From Inia geoffrensis (lineage: Eukaryota > Chordata > Mammalia > Artiodactyla > Iniidae): DNA of 64,000 nucleotides. Shown piece by piece: positions 47,946 through 59,204 of this stretch (positions are counted from its first letter, which is position 1; every line of letters starts with the position of its first letter). The stretch is taken from NCBI GenBank assembly GCA_036417435.1, contig CM070902.1:178736445-178800444 (forward strand), in the 5' to 3' direction. A program made the position numbers and the translations under genes. Under the pieces are notes generated by a model that did no database searches, was not told the origin of the DNA, and saw only the letters and a program-made list of their open reading frames with translations.

Positions 47946-49053
47946 CTATAAAAATTGTAGAGAGAAAATGCACTCATTTCTTGAAGTTGATATCTGAGGT
48001 TGCCAAATCATTGTTCTGCCCCCCTCTCTCTGGACTTTTACATGAACATTGCATTAGTCTTTTGGGGAAGATTGTAAAGAGGATAATCGTTATTAAACTC
48101 TCTGTGCGGGGTTGGATTATGTCAGTAAAGAATGAAAAACCAAGTTTATTTTTAGTATTTAGGCCATCTAAATTCACCAGCTGACTTCAAGGAAGAAAAA
48201 AAAAATCCAGGGTTTATGAGGACTCTCAGTGGGGAGTGTTTATATTAGATACTTAGCACCGCAGGGTGCTGTGAGTTGGAAAACATAGGCAGACCCAGTT
48301 AACGGATTCTGCACTGTGGAAACTGAACCATATTAGGCTTTTGGACAGCTTTGTGTGTGAATGTGAGAACATACTTATAAAAAATGTTATCGTTTTATCC
48401 CATATAACTTCATGAGAATTTCTCTACGGGCCAGGGATTTGTGATTAAAATAGAGATTGGCTGGCTCCTCATGTTTGGAATTCTCTAATAAAATTCCTTG
48501 AGAATCATTATTTTAGGGAGTAATACTGCTTTGAGGGGATGAGCACAGTGTACCTGCCTGTCCTGAGACAAGGAAAGGGAACACCTTTCCTTGCCCTAAT
48601 GATATCTACCCTAATGATCTGGTCCCGCTGTACAGCTGAGGAACTTGTACTTACATGCGTGTCAAGTTTGCAAAGGTTGTTACATGTGACCAGCTGCTTT
48701 TGACGAACCTTCCAGCCACCCATCTGACTTTCTAAATAATGCATTGTTTTGAAAAGACTCATTCATAACGGCCAACTATTGGTTACTGCAGAGGTGTATA
48801 TTTAAAAAAAAAAAAAAAAAAAAAAGAACCTACTCATAAATCCTGGAGTTAAAATTTAACCAATGATCTCTTTAGAGATTAGTGGAATTTGGGTTGGATA
48901 CCTTGTTTCTAGAAACTTATCCTGACGTTTCTGACCTTACTGGCTGCATGGAATGTTTAGGAACACTGATTCTTAAATTGATATTTGTAGGTCTCTAGAG
49001 AATCAGAGCAAATCCCTAAAAGTTTGCAAAAACCAGAGCTATGGAAACTTAGC
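47946..49053. other. Unique DNA with an A22 run
   Basis: A run of about 22 A at 48804-48825 has no SINE or L1 body in front of it. Otherwise no repeat, exon or RNA gene is recognised. Confidence 0.5.
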
Positions 49054-49140
49054 TTCTATCCGAGTTGTGAGAGCTCTGAGATATTCACCTGGCTTTGTTT
49101 GCCAGGTGAATATCTCAGAGCTCTCACAACTCTGATAGAA
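49054..49140. repeat. Near-perfect hairpin: 40-bp arms, 7-nt loop
   Basis: 49054-49093 is the reverse complement of 49101-49140 at 39 of 40 positions. The only mismatch is C49061 against T49133, leaving 32 unbroken pairs next to the loop 'tttgttt' (49094-49100). Pairing ends sharply at 49053/49141. The arms are about 48% G+C, so this is not a simple AT palindrome. No flanking TA or 8-bp duplication is evident, arguing against a TIR transposon. It could be a replication template-switch product, a hairpin RNA source, an unknown palindromic MITE, or a sequencing fold-back artefact. Confidence 0.97.
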
Positions 49141-49479
49141 AACAGCCTTAGTTTGGGAAAGGAGAAATATGTGTGAAAAGTCATGATAAAATCAGAGTGA
49201 GGTTTTCGGTGACAACTTTGATCTATACATAACATTAGACATGACTGTGCAACCTGTTGTCAACAATGGATTCTGCAATTGTTACCTCAGCAATTTTTAA
49301 GGAGGGTTGATGGCATATGGGGAGGCTTCTGATTTTGAAAAATATATGCTGCTGAGTAACTCTGACCAGTGAGTTTTTATTTAAATGCATGCAGTTTACA
49401 AGGAAAAATAGTACAATTTTAATAATTCTTAAACTGGGAAACTCAGAAAGCCAAATCTTATTTTATAGGCTCACCCGAC

Positions 49480-49727
49480 CACCCTACAATCAATCAGCCC
49501 CACCAACTACTAGTCATCCTTACTCCTGCTTCCTTTCTTTTTCATTGTGTTATTCACCTTTTAAATCTCCATAGTTTTGTTCATATATTATGTTCATTGT
49601 ATATTTTTGGTTTCCCCCCACCAGGAAGGGCAGGGATCTTTGTCTGTTGTGTATACTGATGTATCACAGGCTTGGAATGTTGTCTGGCACATAGTGATAC
49701 TCAATAAATATTCGTTGAAATCAAGGC
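49480..49727 (+). mobile_element. L2 LINE 3' end
   Basis: 'aagggcagggatctttgtct', 'gtctggcacatagtgatact' and 'caataaatattcgttgaaat' are the canonical L2 3' end, with weaker L2-like sequence upstream. Ancient and non-coding. Confidence 0.75.
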
Positions 49728-49759
49728 AACTTTTATATTTGTGTTGGGAGAAATAAAAC

Positions 49760-50010
49760 TAATGGACAACATTTTATTGAGCCATTCCTATGTGCCAGGT
49801 ACCTGCTACGTTCTTTCTTTAGTTCCAGTTTTTCATTTAATCCCCACAAATAACCTCATGAAGTAGGGGTTGCACTAGGGACTGGCACTGCCCCTTTTTA
49901 GAGATGAGAGACTGAGGCTCCGCGTGGTCACCTCTAGGTCAAATGGCTAGTGAACGGCCAATGAGTAGTGGAATTACGGATTGAGCTGACGTCTCTTCAA
50001 CACCAGAGAT
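49760..50010 (-). mobile_element. MIR SINE relic
   Basis: 'ttattgagccattcctatgt', '...tttaatccccacaaataacc' and 'tagagatgagagactgaggc' match the reverse complement of MIR, including the conserved core. Confidence 0.75.
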
Positions 50011-51054
50011 TCTGTTTGTCATGTGAGGTGTCCTCCTTTAGGTAACAGTTCATTCTTTCCAGGGCTTGAATTTAAACAGATAAATGTGAAGTCTAACTGG
50101 TCTTAAAGGACCTCCAAATTATAATGAATAATTCTAGCAGTCATTAACAAATTTGTCTATGGAAACTGGCATTCCATAGGAATAGAATTGTATTGACCCT
50201 TATTTGCTAGTTTTCAGAATATGGAATGCTGGACACTCTACCTGGCGACACACAAAGAGCCAGAAGGTGGTCACTGACTGTTCTGGCTTGGCCAGGATTG
50301 ACTCTTCCAGAGACTGAGGTCAAGAGAAACACAGGATTGTGATGGTGACCATGTGAAGCGACATCAGGGTCCTGTCTCCAGGGTAAAATGTGAGTCTGCT
50401 GGTGTGGATGACATCAAATTCTCCCCAGTTATAGGCTGAGTGGTCTTTTTAAAACTTCATGGTTATGGTGGTTAGTTAGTAAGGAGCCAAAAATGAAAGA
50501 GCCAGACAGGCTTGGCATCTAAGTAAAGCTCTGAGGGCCAGTGTTTGCTAATTTGATGTATGTGCAGAGTAGCTCTTAGGGTAAGAAAAGGTGAGTGATA
50601 AGAATTATTAATTTTAATTTTGATTCACCCATTGAGGGAAGTTGGCTCTAGATTTTGTCAATCTTTATATTTATATGTATGAAATATATATGTATATATG
50701 AATATATACATATATATTTTTGTATATGAAAAGTGGGGCAAATCTGTCAATAACTTATTAATTTATTGAGTGTCAAGATTATAAACCAGGTAAGTGAGGC
50801 ATCACTATCAATTATACAAGAGAAAATCCAACTAGGATCATGAATCACCTGGTTTTAGGTCTTGATTGTGAGTAACTTAAAAATATTTACTTGCAATTCT
50901 GATGTACACTCAAATTTTTCGTTTAGAAATCCAGCTTATATAATGGAGGATAATATGTCTATTACATGACATATTAAAAAAATGACCAATGAAGAATGGC
51001 AAAACTACTATGTATATGATACTAAGGCATGATTTGGTTCCATAAATTGTATAA

Positions 51055-51104
<50 letters not shown>

Positions 51105-51839
51105 TAATCTGACCTTTTTGGATGAAAAGCTACTTATACATTTGTAATGTTAATAGCACTATAACAACGATTCTTCACAGGAATATTTTTGGATATACTG
51201 TGGGGTTATGATGAATGACTAATATCTCTCATCAGATGAAGAGGGACCTTTTAAAATCCTTAGTAACATGGGTAGTACTTAAGACAGAATTGGCTTCTGC
51301 CTATGGAAAGGATGCATAACATTTATTCTGAAGAAAGGCAATGATTAACCTTAGATTGCATCTTGATTATTTCGTTCCATAGGGTTTGAATAAGTTCTAA
51401 CAATGAAAGAATACTCAGGTGGACTTTATTTGCTGTGGTCTGGTCTATCAGGACCGAGTACTGCCACACGAGTCATATATTACCTTTCACTTCTGGATTT
51501 TTCTTTCTATGTACGTGTGTGTGCTCTGAAACAGAAAAATCTCTAGTTGATTTTTAAGTCATTTAAATTTTTTTAATGTTTGATTTTTCATTTATAATGA
51601 TTGATCTTTAAAATACCAAATGTTTTCTATATCAATACCAATTTCATTTATGTTTAGATTTGCTTTTCTGAGTATAAAAATAAAGGTTTTTAGCAAGGGC
51701 CCAGGAAATGACCTAAAATCCTTAGAATGTCCAGGGAATTTACTACTCATGAGTGTTAAATAATGGTCAGAAGCCATGGTCTGAAGGGTGCAAACTGTGT
51801 GTAATGACCTTTTCTGTGACCCTCTTCTTTGTTTCTCAG
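50011..51839. other. Unique DNA with AT-rich microsatellites
   Basis: An imperfect ATATGT-type run at about 50670-50725 and a (TA)n at 51055-51102. No exon or interspersed repeat recognised. Confidence 0.5.
51055..51102. repeat. (TA)n microsatellite
   Basis: About 48 bp, essentially uninterrupted after 51060. Cruciform-prone and likely polymorphic. Confidence 0.96.
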
Positions 51840-52000
51840 ACACGCATAACTCTCTGGCTCAAACACAGCCAAGATTGTTCCAGAAGGTTTGGGACATTCT
51901 TAGAATACACAGTGAGATGCCTGTAAAGTGCTACCTTGTCCCACATCTACTGAAGCAAGTGAAGAACTTTAATACATTGGTGGTGGATTTAGGGCAGTAA
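51840..52000 (+). other. Exon-like segment (unproven)
   Basis: 'cctcttctttgtttctcag' (51821-51839) is a good 3' splice acceptor. The frame that crosses it stays open for about 53 codons to a TAA at 51998-52000, containing 'LFQKVWDILRIHSEMPVK'. I do not recognise the product. An open frame of this size is common by chance, and the stop abuts a MIR relic. It could be a terminal exon or nothing. Confidence 0.15.
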
Positions 52001-52185
52001 AACGGTGAGGGCGCGGAAGTCAGTCAGACTTGGGTTTACATTCTAACTCGGCCACTTAGTAGCAAAGTGACTGCAAGCAAGTAATCCACCCTCTCCAAGC
52101 CTTGGTTTCCTTGTGTGTGAGAATACGGATTTCAGCACTTACTCTTCTTGTGTTGAAAAGATTAATGAAATGATGTATTCGCGCA
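52001..52185 (+). mobile_element. MIR SINE relic
   Basis: 'agtcagacttgggtttacat', 'tctaactcggccacttagta' and '...caagccttggtttccttgtg' match MIR in sense orientation. Sequence at 52180-52230 ('tatttattgagagcctacct') may be a further old SINE or LINE piece. Confidence 0.75.
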
Positions 52186-54289
52186 TTCATTCAGTGCTAT
52201 TTATTGAGAGCCTACCTGTGTCAGTTGATGTTCTTCCTAGTTTCCTGTGATGGATGTAGTGTTGAACTTTAAGCTTAGATATTAAAGCCCTTACTGGAGA
52301 AAATAGTATATCACGAGTGTCCAGTCAATGTCACCCACGGTATGGGCATCAGATGAATAGTTTTGTCACATCTGAGAACCCAATGCTGTTATAAGATAGC
52401 TTCTCTCAGAACGCAAGCAAATGTGTAAAGGATAAAGGATAAAGGAAACTTTAATCTCAGTAGATAAAAAAGAGAACCACAACCACTTAGGTTAATTGTT
52501 AGCAGTGGGAAAAATCATAGGAAAAGCGAAAACTGTAAATTAGTTAGATGTAGGTTCTTGATATATTTGAATGAACCCTCTTCTGCTCTCTCCCTTTACC
52601 CCCTCCATCCTCCGCAGGCATGCTGACAGGGAATTCTGCTATTTGTTTGGTTTACTTCGTGGCTATTGTGATAGCCTGTGATTAGTTGGAATAATAATTT
52701 TGAAAAAAATATGATGAACATATTTACTTACTGGGCATATTACAGTCAAATTATAACCGGCTGGTGTTTCAAAATCTGACCAGTTTTGATACATTGGCAA
52801 CAGGAGTGGAGTCAAATTTATATGAATACTGGAGCCATGGCTAAAGATTTATTTAGAGTGTCACCCTCACTAAAAAAGATATGTCAAATGATATGAAAAC
52901 CTACAGAGAAATTTCAGGGAAAGCGTGAGACATAGAAGTTTTGGGAGAAAGATGCACAGATGCTCACTTTGGCCATTTTCCATAAAACCATATAAAAAGA
53001 AGCCACAAACCCGAAGTATGAGTTGGAGGGAGACTTCGGTGCTGGAAACCAGCCCCAGGAGTTCCAGAAGAAAAGACAGTGCATGACTTGTTACTTGGGA
53101 AAAGAGACATATTTTAAGAAACAGTAAGAGAAGAAAGAATTCCAAGACAAGACAGTGAATGAATGAAATATTGAACTAAATTCTTTGGTTTGTACATCTC
53201 CCCTTAGCTCTGGTGTTTGAACTAATAGGGACATATAGCAGGTGAAGGGACAAAAGCGGCATCAGGCAGAGGGTTGACCTGCAATATAATTATGATGCTT
53301 TGAGGTTTTGACTACTTTTATGTTTTACTAGCCTTTCACATACTCATGCCTGTGTGCAGATTAGTATGTGGGAGAAGCAAGGAATTCTGATGCTTAGAGA
53401 GACCCCAATGGTGACCACTTTCCAAGTTCTCAATTAATGGTGGAGAAGAAGAGGACAATGGCGTGAGTTGACCTGGCCAAGGTCACTGTGTGGAAAGTGG
53501 CCAAGCAGGAGGACAGCTTTCCTGACATGTTACTCTTGTGTTCTGTCTGTAAAACTGGTTTCCTTTTTCTTATTAACCTGAGGTTCAACTACTGGAAAAC
53601 ATAACCATCTGGTAATTTATCTGTTCTTACTAAAACATACATTTTATCAAGAATTTCAAGTGAACTAACACAGAATTGCACATACTATTATTTTTTAAAT
53701 GTTTAGCCATATCTATTTGTTAATTATTTCATTCAAAATTTTGTGTGTACCTCTCATCATTTGATTGGCTTGGCCCTTAGGTTTTATGGGTTTTTAAAAT
53801 CAGCTTTTGAAAAATCTAACATCTCAATTTCATGTTTTTTCTTTCTTCATCTGTACCACTTTAGTCTACTTTTGTTTTCTTTCTTACTTTGAATGTTAAT
53901 TGCATTTGTTACTTATTTTCATCCTTCTATTAATATTAAGAAAGCATTTAAAAGTATACAGTTGCCACTGACTAAAACTTTTGTCACATCACATATGTTT
54001 AATAAGCACATTTGCATTGTTACTTTCTAAATAATCTACATTTGAAATTTTGGTAGCTTCTTTGACTCAATTACACTATGTTAATAGTAAGTGCGGGATG
54101 TACAAGTTGTGCTATAAAAAATGTCTTGATATGTTCTTTATGGATTAACATTTACTCAGATGCTTATATTTATACAGGTATTTTCAAAAGTTATGATTAC
54201 AAAATTTGTATCCTTATTAATTAATTACTTATCCTTTTATTAATAATTATTAATTTATCCTTTTATTGGTAATTATGTTGTACCACATC
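52186..54289. other. Unique DNA, no gene seen
   Basis: AT-rich towards the right, with imperfect repetition of 'tatccttttattaat' at about 54210-54275. No exon recognised. The minus frame at 52870-53145 has no domain. Confidence 0.5.
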
Positions 54290-54304
54290 GTTATTCTATT
54301 TTTA

Positions 54305-54490
54305 CTTTTTATTTTATTTTTTGAATTTTATTTTATTTATTCATTTTTTTATACAGCAGGTTCTTATTAATTATCTATTTTATACATATTAGTGTGTATA
54401 TGTCAATCCCAATCTCCCAATTCATCCCCCCCCTTGGTGTCCATATGTTTGTTCTCTACTTCTGTGTCTCTATTTCTGCTTTGCAAATGG
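54305..54490 (-). mobile_element. Short L1 3'-UTR insertion (186 bp)
   Basis: 'ttatacagcaggttcttatt', 'gtcaatcccaatctcccaat' and 'gtccatatgtttgttctcta' are the same 3'-UTR subfamily as the 4.96-kb L1. A perfect 15-bp duplication, 'gttattctattttta', flanks it (54290-54304 and 54491-54505). No ORF sequence. Confidence 0.9.
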
Positions 54491-54783
54491 GTTATTCTAT
54501 TTTTAAAGTTCACTAAATCATATTTCAAAATAAAGTAACTTACTTGGATTTACCTACTGCATTTTATCTTGCCATTTTACTTATTACAGTTTCTGAACTG
54601 TTGTCCTCTCCTGCCTTCTTTTTATAGTATTTGTATAAAAAAAGTTAACCACTATTTTATTTTTAAATTTTAGTGTCCTTTTGAATTCTGCAATCAGCAC
54701 AGCTGGACATTGCTGCCTAGCCATGGTTTGTTTGCTTTATCTTACTCTATTAGTTAAATGTTACAAACTTTGTTGGCATATAT

Positions 54784-55020
54784 ATATATGTATATATATT
54801 TTTTATTTATTTATTTATTTATTTATTTGCGGTATGCGGGCCTCTCACTGTTGTGGGCTCTCCCGTTGCAGAGCACAGGCTCTGGGTGCGCAAGCTCAGT
54901 GGCCATGCCTCACGGGACCAGCCGCTCCGCGGCATGTGGGATCTTCCCGGACCGGGGCACGAACCTGTGACCCCTGCATCGGCAGGCGGACTCTCAACCA
55001 CTGCGCCACCAAGGAAGCCC
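54784..55020 (-). mobile_element. CHR SINE with (TTTA)n tail
   Basis: Minus-strand copy. The tail complement has become (TTTA)7 at about 54803-54830, then 'gcggtatgcgggcctctcac' leads to '...gcgccaccaaggaagccc'. The duplication is 'tgttggcatatat' (54771-54783) against 'tgttggtatattt' (55021-55033), with mismatches. The tail microsatellite shows age. Confidence 0.93.
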
Positions 55021-55033
55021 TGTTGGTATATTT

Positions 55034-56078
55034 TTGTCCAAACATTTAGACTCTATATAATACTAATTTTCCAATCAAATATTTGTTTTGGACCCCCTTT
55101 ATCCCAGAAAGCAAGACATTTCTACACTCCAAACCTCCCACCTACCATCTCTGGTCTTTATTTACCTTTGTATTTCTAAGACGTTCCAATAATTTTGAAT
55201 GTCTAGGTTAAGACCTGGTTAGCCCTGGCTCAAATCTCAAACACATTTTGTTTAGTACCCTCCAGTGCTTTTTTTAAATAGTTGGATTGTCTTTGTATAT
55301 TAAAAAATTGCAATGTTGCATACAGATATCTGGCTTCTCTTGAAATGTGTTGACCTGCCTGTATTGTGGGGTAATGGTGTGAGTGGTTCTAGCAGTGTCT
55401 GCTGCCTTTGGCTGGCAGACACGTCACCAGCTCAGCATGGCTGCCCCCACTACCAGTACATCAAGACAGGGCCTCTTTCCTTATCTGCCTTCTATCCCAG
55501 GCCCCATGGTCACGTGAAATTGTGATCATCGATCTAGAGATTTCTACCTAGATAATTATTAAAATATTATTTATGCCATATATCTTATTTTTAGAAGAAG
55601 TTTCAATATTTCAAATGTGAACATATGCCATTGAAACATATTTACTGTCTCTCTTTTTATGTGATGACATATCTGTTTAAAAATTATGTTTGATCATCTC
55701 TAAATGTTAAGACACTATGTTTTTAATTAAGATACTGTTTTCTTTAATTAAGATACTGTTTTCTATTATTTTTTTTCAAGCTATACATGTTAGCGTTATG
55801 TCTTCTGAGTTTTTGCATCTTTGCAATTATCCTTTTTCTTGTGGTCTGTACCCATAGAGGACAACTTGACAGGAAATGCAGTTTGGGGGATAACTTTTTT
55901 TGTCTCAAACTCTAGAAATTTACTTTTATTTTTCTGCCATTTACCATTTGGAAGAAGTGAGGGCTAACCTGACTTTTAGTAAATAAAAAAAAATGTTCAA
56001 GTGCTTTTAGCATTTTTTTTTTATCATTCTAACACAATTTTTCTAAACATACTTTAACTCTCTATAATTCTTATGCTC
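55034..56078. other. Unique DNA, no gene seen
   Basis: Holds the 21-bp tandem duplication listed separately. A GC-richer piece lies at 55340-55520, with a 70-codon frame that has no domain. Confidence 0.5.
55723..55764. repeat. Perfect 21-bp tandem duplication
   Basis: The 21-mer beginning 'ttaattaagatactg' occurs at 55723-55743 and again at 55744-55764 without a mismatch. A weaker related copy ('gttaagacactatg') precedes it. Probably a recent slippage or template-switch event. Confidence 0.95.
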
Positions 56079-56094
56079 AAAGATTACTAAACTT

Positions 56095-56300
56095 GGGTTT
56101 CCCTGGTGGCGCAGTGGTTGAGAGTCCGCCTGTCGATGCAGGGGACATGGGTTCATGCCCCGGTCTGGGAAGATTCCATGTGCCGCGGAGCGGCTGGGCC
56201 CGTGAGCCATGGCCACTGAGCCTGCGCGTCCGGAGCTTGTGCTCCACAACAGGAGAGGCCACAACAGTAAGAGGCCCACGTACTGCAAAAAAAAAAAAAA
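56095..56300 (+). mobile_element. CHR SINE (long, cetacean type)
   Basis: Full copy from 'ggtttccctggtggcgcagt' to '...gaggcccacgtactgc' and an A17 tail. The duplication is 'aaagattactaaactt' (56079-56094) against 'aaagattactaagctt' (56301-56316), with one mismatch. Confidence 0.95.
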
Positions 56301-56316
56301 AAAGATTACTAAGCTT

Positions 56317-57980
56317 TTCTGATCTATACGTTGGCCATTTATTAGCATAGGAACATTTTATTTCACTACATCTTTCCTTATTGTTTCTGCTTTAGGTATT
56401 GTGATTTCTTCCACAGTAACTTCTATTAATTTCTGGTTGTCATTTTCTGTCTTTCAGTTATGAATTTTTACTTACTGTTTTCCTTTCCTTGGTCCTCTTT
56501 GTTATTCAGAGATGTGTTATTTTTCCTCTGTGTTATTCAGAGATGTATCTAGCTTAGTCTTCACATTAGGATTTTATTTTTATTCTTTGTCAATGTTACC
56601 ATTTATTACCTTCAATATGCACTTTTTTAATGCTACTGTGATCTTTTCTCATCTAACCCATGTCACTTTTAATAGGTCGAGGATCTTTCAAAATATAAGA
56701 TCTTTTTAAAACAAAAGGATTAAAAATTTTTTTTGCACCTGTTTCACTTGGGCCTTAAGTTCATCTTTTTTGTGTTTTTCTGAGAATGCCATATTTTCCT
56801 AGAAATTTTCCTGGCTTCTCAGCTGCTTAGCTTTCAGAAAGTGGTTCTCTTTTTCTTGCCCTGCAATGTTTTGCAAGACCACATGGTTTTCTTTTTCTCA
56901 CTCTTACTTGACTGAACAGAGATCTCTCTAGAACTCGTGTTTTCCACGGACAAGCTGTGTCGACCGCCCGCGCCCTTGTTTCACTGATGTCACAAGCATT
57001 TTTTTCAGTGCTGTCCTGTGTCATTGTGCACAGCTCCTAGCCCAGTTCTCAGAGCACTAAAATCTTTCATAGAGCCATTAGGTTGAAAAGCAATGGAATA
57101 TATAAAAATTATAATCGCCAGACTTTTGGATTTATTAAGTCTTTTCCTGCTGTTTACAATCCTTAACTGAAGGGTTACGTTTTCCAAAGGGACATCAAAC
57201 ACCCAATCCCTTTTCCTCCAAAGCATTTTTCTCTCTCCTTGCCTAGATGTTTCCTTTAAGCTTTAATTTCTAAAAGAATGAAGAAGGTATTAATGAGTGT
57301 GTGTGATGGGGTATTGGGGTGGAGGGTAGGATTAAGTTTAATTTGAGCACAAAGGGAACTCTGAACTAAGCCAACTGTGACATCTGTTCAATAGGAGGAC
57401 AACTGCTTTGTTTTCTTGTTTGGTATGTATCCTGTGTAACTGATCCAGTGAGCAGGGCTGTGAAAGTAGCTAAAGGGTCTTCCCTCCTTCCTTTAGGTAG
57501 GTGTGCGTTCAGTTCTGTCCAGTCTGCCTCGGGGTACGTGGAATCTCTTTCATTCTGGATTTCATAGGTTTTGGAGTTTTCTTAGGCGATGAGCTGGGAA
57601 GTTGGGAGGAGCTGCTCTGGGGATGACTAGCCTGTTTTTGTTTGTTTTTTGATTTGAAAGTCTCCTTAAATGACACTTTGAAATAGCTAGATGACCTTGT
57701 TGATCATCGCACACACTACTAGGAGGGCTGAAAGGTAGGAGGCAGTGACCTTGGGCAGAAGTAGGCGGAGTGATCATAGTGACGATGTTGATTTTACAGC
57801 AAGCTAATTAGTTATGAATGCAGTGGAGAACATAAAGTATATGGGAAAGTAGTTGTAGGCATCTAAATGCATTTTAAGACCAATCTGTCATTAAGAAAAT
57901 GTTAAATGATATTGAAATTTCTTTTGAATGTGGTGATGTACATAACACTTTGCTTATAAAAAGGAAAACATTTCAAAAAT
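56317..57980. other. Unique DNA, no gene seen
   Basis: No exon or interspersed repeat recognised. It includes the diverged 31-bp tandem duplication listed separately. Confidence 0.5.
56493..56546. repeat. Partial 31-bp-period tandem duplication
   Basis: 'tcctctttgttattcagaga' (56493) recurs 31 bp later as 'tcctctgtgttattcagaga' (56524). The match is 22 of 23 before it fades. Confidence 0.85.
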
Positions 57981-58012
57981 TCTTCATACGTGAAGAGGTT
58001 CACGTATGAAGA
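57981..58012. repeat. Perfect short hairpin: 14-bp arms, 4-nt loop
   Basis: 57981-57994 is the exact reverse complement of 57999-58012 around the loop 'gagg'. The motif 'gaagagg' appears on both sides of the second arm, which fits a local inverted copying event. Confidence 0.95.
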
Positions 58013-58794
58013 GGCTTTAGATATTTTATTACCTAAAATATTCACTTAAATAGACCAACCAGTTCCTCGATATTTTTCACTGAATTAGATATTATCGTGC
58101 ATACATGCACTCTCTACATATCTATATGCATATTTGCCTTAGACTATTTGTTCTTGCCCTTTAGTTCTGGAGGAAATATGACTGAAAATTAAGATCCATA
58201 AATATACTTAAAAACATGACACCAGCACCTCATGACAGAACGCGAGAACAAATAAAATGCTCTTTACTTAGCATCCCCTCTACCACCTGAAGAGCATACA
58301 CACACTTTTCTTTTCAGGAATTCCAGACAGCCTGAAGGCTTTGCTCAAAAAGATGAAGTTCCCTTAAAGCTAAATGAAGAGGTTCCGCAGTTGCTGTGGC
58401 TTCCAACTACCCACTTTTAAGCCTCATTTTTCGAGGCTGTGTTCCAACGACTCTTTAAAAGTTATGATCTGCCTCACTTCAACTTGCTTTACAATAGCTG
58501 CCAGGGCTTCTTGCTTTCATCTGCACTCTGCACATGGTCAAATATTTTTATGGACAATCCAGAGCTGAACACTGCCATGGCATTCCTTCACCTGGGCTCT
58601 TTGACAACTATGCGGAGAATGGACTACTAAAGAACAACACAGCCTGGGGAAGTTTTGCATAGTGTTGAACCTATGTGACACCAAGATCCAGGTCTAATGC
58701 AAAGCCGCTCAAGGGATTGTGTCTGAAGCCCTATGTGGTGTGAGGAAGTTTTCCATTAAATACAATGGAAACACGTTTTTGCACATGCAAGCCT
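58013..58794. other. Unique DNA with one exon-like segment
   Basis: No repeat recognised. It contains the exon-like stretch described next and overlapping short frames up to 58630. Confidence 0.45.
58318..58420 (+). other. Exon-like segment (unproven)
   Basis: 'cacacttttcttttcag' (58301-58317) is a strong-looking acceptor. The frame starting at 58319 reads 33 codons ('NSRQPEGFAQKDEVPLKLNE' then 13 more) to TAA at 58418-58420. I recognise no protein. The length is within chance expectation. Confidence 0.15.
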
Positions 58795-58838
58795 CTGTGT
58801 GTGTGTGTGTGTGTGCGGGCGCGCGCATGTGTGCGCAC
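58795..58838 (+). repeat. (GT)n passing into (GC)n
   Basis: An alternating purine-pyrimidine tract, (TG)n then 'cgggcgcgcgcatgtgtgcg'. The mix of GT and GC alternation is among the most Z-DNA-prone sequences in the window. Confidence 0.92.
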
Positions 58839-59204
58839 AGACAATGAAAAACAGAGAGGGAGAAAGAAAGGAAGAAAGAGAGAGGTGGAGGGTGAGGGGT
58901 GGTTACAGAAAAGTTGGCAGAGAGGGTGTCTGTCCAGAGGATTGGGGATGTTTTAACACTACTCACATTTCAAAAAATTAATTTTTTAAAATAGAAACAT
59001 ACCATTTATCAGCACATAGAATTTGCAGAGTACTGAAAAGTTTTAGCATTCTATTATATTAATTCAAATTACAAATGTAATAATCTAATTTTTTAAATGT
59101 TTTTACTGCATTATCTTATAACGAATCCTTAATACTACTTACTACATCGTGGTATTATATCATTCCCAGAATCTTTCTATGATTCTCCAGGTGCAAACTA
59201 ATTT
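58839..59204. other. Unique DNA, purine-rich start
   Basis: A GA-rich stretch (about 58853-58900), then AT-rich sequence. No gene seen. Confidence 0.5.

Noticed and set aside
48804..48825. Processed pseudogene tail (A22)
   Set aside because: No cDNA-like body, AATAAA-type context or target duplication precedes it.
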